A stretch of DNA of 64,000 bases from Alphaproteobacteria bacterium (GTDB taxonomy: Bacteria > Pseudomonadota > Alphaproteobacteria > UBA8366 > Aestuariispiraceae): contig JAWPMN010000001.1 of the NCBI GenBank assembly GCA_033344895.1, positions 682,001 through 746,000 of the forward strand, read 5' to 3'. The translations under genes and the position numbers were made by a program. Under the pieces are notes generated by a model that was not told the origin of the DNA, ran no database searches, and was given only the letters and a program-made list of their open reading frames with translations. Within the stretch, counting starts at the first letter, position 1; each line of letters begins with the position of its first letter. Below are positions 58,544 to 64,000 of the stretch, piece by piece.

Positions 58544-59813
58544 CGTTCGGTTCCTTCTTGACAGGATCGGAAGGGGCAGGATCGCCGGGCGCCGTTGCTG
58601 GCGCCGGGACCGTGCCCAGCGGGACGGTCGCGCCCTGAATATACAGGCGGTCGCCTTCCGGCAGCGCCGGCAGGTTTTCCTTGTGGCGGACCTCGTTGGG
58701 AGTCATGAACCCGTTCTGGACGCCGGTCGCGTAGCCATCCATGCGCGACTTGAAGTCGCCGCGCAGCAGGCCGTTCATGTCGAATTCGACATAACGGCGG
58801 TTGCGCCGGTCCGGGAACAGCTTCAGGGACATTTCCTTTTCGAACTGGGTCGTCAGATCCGTCAGCCGGTGCTTCACCAGGTTCAGGTCCTGCTGTTCCG
58901 TGTTCGTATAGGTCGCGCCCGTCAGGTCCTGCAGGAAGACCTTCGGCAGGCCCAGCCAGCGGGCGATTTCCCCCAGCTGGAACAGCCGCGCCGATTCCAT
59001 CTGCATCTTTTCCGGCTCGAAGCCGATGCCCTTCAATTCGTGACCCTGCGGCATGGCCAGGACGTTCTTTCCGTCCTCCGCCAGCTTGGCCAGGGCGCGC
59101 GCGACATCGTCGCTGGCCCGGCGCACACCCTGTTCGGTCTGGGCGATCGTGACCATCTGCAAAGGCGGCACACCGCCCTTCTGGAAGGTGCGACCGGCAT
59201 AGCCCTGCTGCGCCAGATAGAGGCCAATCGCCTCCCGCGCGCGATGGACCGGATCCTCATGGCCGACGCCGTCCGGCTTGCGCATCCAGACCAGGTCGAT
59301 CACTTCCGCGCTGTCATAGATGGCGCCGGCGCCGCTGTCGGCCTTGTATTCGTAACGGATCCGTCGATCCTTGCGCGACACCGTCGTTTTCGCCGTCTCC
59401 AGCGGCCAGATCGCCTTGATCCGGCCGCCCGGCGTGCGCTCGATCCAGGACATCGCCCGGCCGGACAGCAGATATTCCGACATCAGCCACCGACGCCAGT
59501 CGGTGCTGCTCATTTCCGGATTCGGCGCGTCGTGCAGCAGGCTGTAAGCCGGATCGCGGCGGTCCTTCTCCTGACCGTCGTCCGTCTTGCGATAGACATG
59601 CAGCGGAAAACTACCCAGCGCGCCGCACAGGAAATCGACGCCCGCCCAGACGGGAATGCAGTCCAGGGCGGTCTGACGATTGACCGATATGCCGACCGTG
59701 GTCGCCGGGCCGCCCAGAATCTGCAGGATCGCCTCGCTGGAAAGCGGTATGTCCGCATTCTCCAGCGACACCGCCCGAACCTCGGGCGCCTTGCGGCGGA
59801 AGGGGTTCCACAT
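58530..59813 (-). CDS. Phage portal protein, HK97 family
   Basis: A 427-residue subunit of the dodecameric DNA entry ring. 'TALDCIPVWAGVDFLCGALG' and 'LMSEYLLSGRAMSWIERTPG' are the N-terminal family blocks; 'IARWLGLPKVFLQDLTGATY' and 'LLRGDFKSRMDGYATGVQNG' are the C-terminal ones. It is preceded by terL with a 3-base gap. Confidence 0.95.
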   Translation of the reverse strand: MWNPFRRKAPEVRAVSLENADIPLSSEAILQILGGPATTVGISVNRQTALDCIPVWAGVDFLCGALGSFPLHVYRKTDDGQEKDRRDPAYSLLHDAPNPEMSSTDWRRWLMSEYLLSGRAMSWIERTPGGRIKAIWPLETAKTTVSRKDRRIRYEYKADSGAGAIYDSAEVIDLVWMRKPDGVGHEDPVHRAREAIGLYLAQQGYAGRTFQKGGVPPLQMVTIAQTEQGVRRASDDVARALAKLAEDGKNVLAMPQGHELKGIGFEPEKMQMESARLFQLGEIARWLGLPKVFLQDLTGATYTNTEQQDLNLVKHRLTDLTTQFEKEMSLKLFPDRRNRRYVEFDMNGLLRGDFKSRMDGYATGVQNGFMTPNEVRHKENLPALPEGDRLYIQGATVPLGTVPAPATAPGDPAPSDPVKKEPNDAEA

Positions 59814-59816
59814 CGG

Positions 59817-61484
59817 TCAGAAAACCTCGATTTGATAGGTTTCGTCGGTGTCGTAGGGACTCGCCGGGCCGCCGCTTCCGAAGGCCAGGCCCAGGCCCAG
59901 ACCCATGATCCCGGCGACGACGCCGTCGATGCGCTCACCGCTCGACGCCTTGTCCGGTTTGATGTCGCCGGCCGGGCTTTCCTGGATCGCCACATTCGAC
60001 AGCATCCAGCGGGCCGCCGGATGACCGCCATGCGCGACCTGTTCCGCCTCGACCAGCCGTTCCAGTTCCTTCGACGGCGCGTTCATCGACGCGAAGCCCT
60101 GGCCGAACAGAAAGACCGGCGCGCCATCCTCCTGCAGTTCGGTTGCCAGCTGCGTCGCATTCCAGCGGTCGATCGCCAGCTGATCCAGGCGGAAGGCGGC
60201 GCCGTCGGCATCGATCTGCTGCCGGATCGCGCGGTAATCGACGACATTTCCCGGCGTCAGCCGTATTGCGCCCTCGTCGCGCCATTTCTCATAGGGCGCC
60301 GCCGCCTCGCGGCCGCGGCGGATCCGCTTTTCCGCCCGGTCCAGCAGCCGTTTTTCCGGCAGCCACAGGCGAAACAGAAAGGCCCAGTGATCGGGCACCG
60401 GCCAGTCCGGAAAGGCCAGGGTCAGCGCCGTGAAATCCGTGGTGGACGACAGGTCCAGACCGCCAAAGCAACGGCGCCCGCGCAGCGCTTCCTCCATCTC
60501 GCGCCAGTCGGTCGGACCGACATTCCGGTCCCACTGCGTCAGCGAGATCCAGCGCGTCGTCTGTTCCGTCCATTGGTTCAGGTGGAACCGGCGAAAGGCG
60601 TTTTCCTTGCGCGGATTTCCTTTCGCCTTGGCACATTCCGATTCCAGGTATTCCAGCTTGGGGCTGATCCCCAGGCCCGGATTGGCCTTGGCCCAGGTCT
60701 CGGGCGCCGTCCAGTCGTCATCCTCCGCCGCTTCGAACAGGATCGGCAGAAACCCGTCGTCCTCGACTTCGCCGGCCTGGACCCCCAGGGCGTATTCGTA
60801 GCGTTCCCAGGCATAACCGCGGTTGCGCACGCCGGCCGTCGTGATCTCGATCTCCAGCGGCTGCCGGCGTGCGCCGGTGCCCTTGTGCACCACGTCCGCC
60901 AGTTCGCCGTCCGGCCATTCATGGGTTTCGTCGGCGATCGAAAAGCTGGGGGAAAACCCGTGTTTGGAGCCCGGCGTGGCCGACAGCGGCTTGAAACTGG
61001 CCTGCAGCGGCGCGCAATAGATCGACGTCTTGAAGACCTCGACATCGCGCGACAGCGCCTCGGACAGGCCGATCATGACCGCGGCCTTGTTGAAAACGAT
61101 CTTGGCCTGGTCCTTGTCGACCGCCATCGCATAACCCTGTCCGCCCATCTCGCCGTCGGCGATCAGGCACAGACAGGCCAGGCCGGCGGCAAATTCCGTC
61201 TTGCCGTTCTTGCGCGGCATCAGGATCAGGACCTGGCGGAAGACCCGCGACCCGTCCGGGCGCTTCCAGCCGAAGATCGTCCGCACGATCTCGCGCTGTT
61301 CCGGGCGCAGGATGAACGGGCGCCCGTACCATTCGCCTTCGGTGTGCCGCAGATAGTCGGCGAAGAAACGGACCGCGGCAGCGGCGGCCGCCTCGTCGAA
61401 GCGGTAACCTTTCTTGCGGAACTGCTCCACCCGCCAGGCCGGCAGGATTTCCGGCGGCGGTTCGACCTTCGGCGCGGCGCTCAA
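59817..61484 (-). CDS. terL: Terminase large subunit
   Basis: A 555-residue DNA-packaging motor. The Walker A motif is 'LILMPRKNGKTEFAAGLACL' (about 85-104), the Walker B 'FSIADETHEWPDGELADVV', and the C-terminal nuclease begins with 'GGLDLSSTTDFTALTLAF' (acidic cluster) and ends with 'DGVVAGIMGLGLGLAFG'. The start is a TTG that overlaps the terS stop by 4 bases. It is of the Terminase_1 type. Confidence 0.95.
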   Translation of the reverse strand: MSAAPKVEPPPEILPAWRVEQFRKKGYRFDEAAAAAAVRFFADYLRHTEGEWYGRPFILRPEQREIVRTIFGWKRPDGSRVFRQVLILMPRKNGKTEFAAGLACLCLIADGEMGGQGYAMAVDKDQAKIVFNKAAVMIGLSEALSRDVEVFKTSIYCAPLQASFKPLSATPGSKHGFSPSFSIADETHEWPDGELADVVHKGTGARRQPLEIEITTAGVRNRGYAWERYEYALGVQAGEVEDDGFLPILFEAAEDDDWTAPETWAKANPGLGISPKLEYLESECAKAKGNPRKENAFRRFHLNQWTEQTTRWISLTQWDRNVGPTDWREMEEALRGRRCFGGLDLSSTTDFTALTLAFPDWPVPDHWAFLFRLWLPEKRLLDRAEKRIRRGREAAAPYEKWRDEGAIRLTPGNVVDYRAIRQQIDADGAAFRLDQLAIDRWNATQLATELQEDGAPVFLFGQGFASMNAPSKELERLVEAEQVAHGGHPAARWMLSNVAIQESPAGDIKPDKASSGERIDGVVAGIMGLGLGLAFGSGGPASPYDTDETYQIEVF

Positions 61485-62035
61485 TGGACCGCCTGGCCGT
61501 CGCTGTTCAGCATGCCGATCGGCGACGCCGCGGGCGCGGCCGGCTTGTCGGCATCCTTCTTGGACTCCGGCGCATCGAACGGCAGCTGCGGCACCGCCGA
61601 CGCCAGGCTTTGCAGGATCGACTGGCGCGCCGACGGCGTCAGGCCCAGCTTGTCCTCCAGTTTCTCCAGGCGGTTCTCGATCCGCTCGCGCACCAGAAAA
61701 GCCGGTTTCACCCGCTCCATCGTGCCGTGATTGGAGACGGTCTCATACGTGAACGCCCGGCCCTTCAGTTCGCGGGTCAGCGCATGCCAGTCGGCCAGAT
61801 GGATGCAGTAGCGCACCATCGCCGCCTGGTCGGTCGCGCGCAGGAAATTCATCCGCGCCAGCAGCGGCGCCAGTTTCTCCCACACCGCCTTTTGATCGGC
61901 CCGGCGCAGTTCCTTCGGCGCAGACAGGCTTCCCAATGTCGGCACGCTGGGCGGCGGTGCCGCCTTCGGTCGGCGGCCCGGATTGCCTTGCGCTTCCGAA
62001 ACCTCGGCGGGTTTCGGCTTCCGGCCTCTTGCCAT
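61481..62035 (-). CDS. Terminase small subunit, P27 family
   Basis: A 184-residue DNA-recognition subunit of the packaging machine. 'MARGRKPKPAEVSEAQGNPG' is the P27-family N-terminal signature, and 'ELRRADQKAVWEKLAPLLAR' with 'AAMVRYCIHLADWHALTREL' are the following blocks. GAGGAAA precedes the ATG at 62035. A longer start lacks support. Confidence 0.92.
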   Translation of the reverse strand: MARGRKPKPAEVSEAQGNPGRRPKAAPPPSVPTLGSLSAPKELRRADQKAVWEKLAPLLARMNFLRATDQAAMVRYCIHLADWHALTRELKGRAFTYETVSNHGTMERVKPAFLVRERIENRLEKLEDKLGLTPSARQSILQSLASAVPQLPFDAPESKKDADKPAAPAASPIGMLNSDGQAVH

Positions 62036-62210
62036 GGATTTCCTCGGATTGGCCGCGGCGCGTCCTCGCACCCTGTCCGGCTCACAAAAAAAGATTTCCC
62101 AATTCCGCGCCCCCACACACACGGTTGCGAGGACGGTCTAAGGGGCTGGGGCGGGAAGAATCGGACCACCCCCTCCCCCCTTCGGCCGGTCGCGGCCGGA
62201 AGGCTGGGGC
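62036..62210. other. Non-coding gap between HNH and terminase genes
   Basis: A 175-base gap with G-rich and C-rich tracts and a bulged hairpin near 62187-62212. In cos-type phages the packaging site is often found here. No specific cos sequence could be recognised. Confidence 0.4.
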
Positions 62211-62549
62211 CTAGCGGGGCGTCCTGCCGAACCCGCCATCCTCCCGCGCAGTCTTGCGGTTGTGGCAGGTCTCGCAGCCCGCTTGCCAGTTCGATCTGTC
62301 CCAGAACAGGGCACGGTCGCCCTTGTGCGGCACGATATGGTCGACCACCGTCGCCGGCGTTACCCGACCCTCGGCCTCACAGTCCATTTCGCACAGCGGA
62401 TGTTTGGCCAGGAAAGCCTCGCGCGCCTTGCGCCATCTGCCATCATAGCCGCGCTGCGCCGCACTGCCCCGGCGCCGATCGGTCAGCCGTTGCTGGTCCT
62501 TGCGCTGCTGCAGTTTGGGCGCCCCGAAGGTCGGCGGCATGGTCGGCAT
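62211..62549 (-). CDS. HNH endonuclease, packaging-associated
   Basis: A 112-residue HNH nuclease: 'TPATVVDHIVPHKGDRALFW' holds the first histidine pair, and 'NWQAGCETCHNRKTARED' holds the N and H and a zinc CxxC that pairs with upstream cysteines ('PLCEMDCEAE'). In HK97-like phages the HNH protein next to the terminase is needed for specific DNA cleavage. The ATG at 62549 follows GGGGA. It is 175 bases before terS. Confidence 0.9.
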   Translation of the reverse strand: MPTMPPTFGAPKLQQRKDQQRLTDRRRGSAAQRGYDGRWRKAREAFLAKHPLCEMDCEAEGRVTPATVVDHIVPHKGDRALFWDRSNWQAGCETCHNRKTAREDGGFGRTPR

Positions 62550-62567
62550 GGTATCCCCAAACGCGAA

Positions 62568-62597
62568 GCGCCCCGACGGTGTGGACCGTCGAGGCGC
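62568..62597. other. Strong hairpin upstream of the HNH gene
   Basis: GCGCCCCGACGGT (62568-62580) and ACCGTCGAGGCGC (62585-62597) pair along 13 positions with one mismatch around the loop GTGG. It ends the region between the 63337 gene and the HNH gene and lacks a T-run. Confidence 0.6.
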
Positions 62598-62671
62598 AAT
62601 GATTGGATCGTGATAAGGCTTACAAACTTTTCCTGACCACGTCAACAGGCACGCTACAGGCCGCAGATTGC

Positions 62672-63337
62672 CTAGCGTTCCCACCATTTGAGCGCAGGCA
62701 CATCCACGTCCCATTCGACCAGCGGCACGCCCAGCCCCCGCAGATGGTCCGCCACGAAGCCCATCGCCACGACCCAGCGACGATATTCCGCCCGCTGCCG
62801 GATCAGGGCCGGGACATCCGGTCCCACCCGCTCCACCACGCACAGGTAAGGTTCCCGCACCGTGATCCGTCCGCCCGGCGCATGCCTGCACCGGATCCGC
62901 CGTTCCGGCCCGAACCGCATGACGGGCGGGTTGTGCGGCCCGATCGGGCGCCCGACATGGGTCGGCTGCGCCACCAGCCGCAGCACGGGCCAGGCGGGGC
63001 GCCGCTTCAGGGCCGCCAGCGTGACCACATCGGACAGCGCCGCCGGATCCGAGGCAAGGCGCGCCCGCACCTGGCGATGCACCCAGTCGGCCAGCGGATC
63101 GGTCTTGCCCATGGCCGCATAAAGCTGCACCGGCCGCGGCCCTTCCCCGGACCAGCCGACGCCATAGCCCAGCGTCGCGCCGCCATAGCCGTCGAACACC
63201 CCGTCGCCGAGACCGCCCAGATGCGCCATCTGGTCGCCATAGGTCCAATGCAGCAGCGTCTCCAGCCGCCGGTCCGACATCCGAACCGGTCGTGGTGGGG
63301 CATCGTAGGTGCAAGAATTGATTTCACTCTGCCGCAT
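62672..63337 (-). CDS. Conserved phage protein of unknown function
   Basis: A 221-residue protein that overlaps the replication gene stop by 14 bases. It begins 'MRQSEINSCTYDAPPRPVRM' and contains a glycine-rich stretch 'LGGLGDGVFDGYGGATLGYG' and basic C-terminal helices ('ALIRQRAEYRRWVVAMGFVA'). It is not similar to any family that I recognise. Co-translation with the replication protein hints at an early or middle DNA-metabolism role. Confidence 0.7.
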   Translation of the reverse strand: MRQSEINSCTYDAPPRPVRMSDRRLETLLHWTYGDQMAHLGGLGDGVFDGYGGATLGYGVGWSGEGPRPVQLYAAMGKTDPLADWVHRQVRARLASDPAALSDVVTLAALKRRPAWPVLRLVAQPTHVGRPIGPHNPPVMRFGPERRIRCRHAPGGRITVREPYLCVVERVGPDVPALIRQRAEYRRWVVAMGFVADHLRGLGVPLVEWDVDVPALKWWER

Positions 63338-64000
63338 GACGCGCCTCGATCAGCTTCTCCAAACCCGCATCTGCGTATCTGCGCCGGACTGCCGAAATCT
63401 CGTCTTCCGCGGGCGGCGCGCAATTTCCGGACCACAATCCGGTTCGAAGATACGACGCCACGGCGCGCATCCGTTTCTGCGCTTCCCCCGACATCCCCGC
63501 CGTCAGCCGTTGAGCGCGCATATCGGCTGCGTCCTGCTCGCCACGGCGCCGCACGATCGGGTCAAAATACTTCCATCCGACTTCACCGGGACGGGCGTCT
63601 TTCCCCTGCCTTTCCAGAGCAGTGCGGCCTTCCTCCAGGGCCGGCAGGACCACCCGATCCAGATCGAACCCGGCCCAGCATTCGGCAACCTTCCGAAGCT
63701 TGTTGAAGTCCGCGGGACTGCGGGACGGGTCCAGCCCAAGCGCCTCTCCCAACACACACCACCGCCGCGACCGATCACCATCCTTCCCGGTCTCGTTCTC
63801 GCCGCGCGACGGGGTGGAACTGGATGGATAAGGATGGGTTTCTATATAGGCACCCGTCATTATTGACGGGTTGCCCCCGTCATTTCTGACGGGTTGACCC
63901 CGTCGTTTCTGACGGGTTGGGGGGCCGCCTGACCCCGTCATTTCTGACGGGTTGACCCCGTTGTTTCTGACGGGTCCGACATCCTCACTCGGCCGCTCTG
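63324..64000 (-). CDS. Phage replication initiator-like protein (C-terminal part), window-truncated
   Basis: A reading frame open to the right edge. About 225 codons are visible; the N-terminal part, where a DNA-binding domain is expected, lies outside. The C-terminal part contains 'DFNKLRKVAECWAGFDLDRV' and 'LRTGLWSGNCAPPAEDEISA'. Five palindromic iterons lie inside the coding sequence (63853-63974), as in lambda gene O. The translation through them reads for example 'NPSEMTG', 'RQKRRGQ' and 'PVRNDGG', the same DNA read in three frames. Identity as an initiator is inferred from this layout. Confidence 0.7.
   Translation of the reverse strand, partial: ERPSEDVGPVRNNGVNPSEMTGSGGPPTRQKRRGQPVRNDGGNPSIMTGAYIETHPYPSSSTPSRGENETGKDGDRSRRWCVLGEALGLDPSRSPADFNKLRKVAECWAGFDLDRVVLPALEEGRTALERQGKDARPGEVGWKYFDPIVRRRGEQDAADMRAQRLTAGMSGEAQKRMRAVASYLRTGLWSGNCAPPAEDEISAVRRRYADAGLEKLIEARHAAE
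63853..63974. repeat. Five palindromic iterons, candidate phage replication origin
   Basis: Five 18-bp units: CCCGTCATTATTGACGGG (63853), CCCGTCATTTCTGACGGG (63876), CCCGTCGTTTCTGACGGG (63899), CCCGTCATTTCTGACGGG (63934) and CCCGTTGTTTCTGACGGG (63957). Most have 7-bp inverted arms. Start spacing is 23, 23, 35 and 23 bp; the long step contains 12 extra G- and C-rich bases. Being about two helical turns apart, they could bind initiator dimers on one face of DNA. Confidence 0.85.

Larger units (their letters stand above)
36269..64000 (-). mobile_element. Siphovirus-like prophage, right end outside the window
   Basis: A continuous series of phage genes in canonical order on the minus strand: replication, HNH, TerS, TerL, portal, protease, capsid, connectors, tail tube, chaperone, tape measure, tail tip, fibre, lysis. 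A long tape measure and the absence of sheath and baseplate-wedge genes indicate a non-contractile long tail. A P27-type TerS, Terminase_1-type TerL and HNH protein suggest a cos-type packaging system (inference). All recognised structural genes appear intact. Integrase, repressor and early genes are presumably to the right. Confidence 0.93.

Noticed and set aside
58464-61730. A 1,088-codon open frame on the plus strand
   Set aside because: It is antisense to terL, portal and protease genes, has biased composition typical of GC-rich antisense frames, and shows no recognisable domain.
62036-62210. A cos site between HNH and terS
   Set aside because: Position is right, but no symmetric nicking site or known cos motif could be recognised by eye, so it is noted only as a gap.
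36269-64000. The possibility that the cluster is a gene transfer agent rather than a prophage
   Set aside because: Some tail proteins resemble gene-transfer-agent proteins, but a P27 TerS, HNH nuclease, replication gene with iterons, antirepressor and a long tape measure indicate an autonomous phage.
1-64000. tRNA, rRNA, CRISPR array or insertion sequence
   Set aside because: I saw no cloverleaf-like sequences, rRNA segments, regularly spaced repeat-spacer units or transposase genes. The 63.85-63.97 kb repeats have only 5-bp or 17-bp gaps and are iterons, not a CRISPR.

Overview
The window is GC-rich, tightly packed DNA from an alphaproteobacterium, most likely a Rhodospirillales-like lineage. 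This is an inference from gene content: a kinase-domain-only HprK beside RapZ, EIIA, HPr and EI with no sugar permease; GlcDEF glycolate oxidase; the 180-kDa class of NAD glutamate dehydrogenase; and BCAA-type ABC operons. About 1-36.2 kb is ordinary chromosome. About 36.27 kb to the right edge is a tailed-phage prophage that continues out of the window.

Chromosome, left to right. A truncated MATE exporter, DUF2244 protein, endonuclease III, thioesterase and 3-hydroxyacyl-CoA dehydrogenase (0-4 kb). A reduced mercury-type locus: MerR regulator, MerT-like protein, GDCCVxC protein (4.0-5.2 kb). A TPR protein and a DUF2817 protein, then glcDEF behind a perfect FadR/PdhR-type palindrome (6.8-10.9 kb). 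A TetR gene divergent from a nine-kilobase operon that joins a complete LIV-type ABC transporter to two acyl-CoA ligases; two palindromic operators lie in the divergent gap (11-20.6 kb). Then an RhtB exporter, a GlxA-type AraC regulator and a cupin. A regulatory PTS operon hprK-rapZ-EIIA-HPr-EI follows, coupled mostly by ATGA overlaps (23-26.8 kb). Next come a secreted protein, a gdhB-kynU operon, a small membrane protein, a response regulator/Hpt pair and a LysE exporter (27-36 kb).

Prophage. Nearly every gene is on the minus strand and is read from right to left: replication protein with five iterons inside its coding sequence, unknown protein, HNH nuclease, terminase small and large subunits, portal, prohead protease, HK97-type capsid, head-tail connectors, tail tube, tail chaperone with a lambda-like -1 frameshift site, tape measure, tail tip proteins, receptor-binding proteins, lysis module and a rho-independent terminator at 36.33-36.37 kb. 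Integrase and main repressor are not visible and presumably lie to the right.

Two insertions stand out. A six-gene, translationally coupled sugar-modification cassette (52.06-56.22 kb) sits between capsid and head-tail connector genes, where it would be made together with the virion. It holds a DUF115/GT42-like protein, two capsule-synthesis-like GT-B proteins, a GT9-like protein, an FkbM methyltransferase and a GT8-like protein. A second cassette (47.5-49.07 kb) interrupts the tail operon between chaperone and tape measure. It carries a Bro-N antirepressor, a small unknown gene, an opposite-strand HTH regulator and a promoter overlapped by a perfect inverted repeat.
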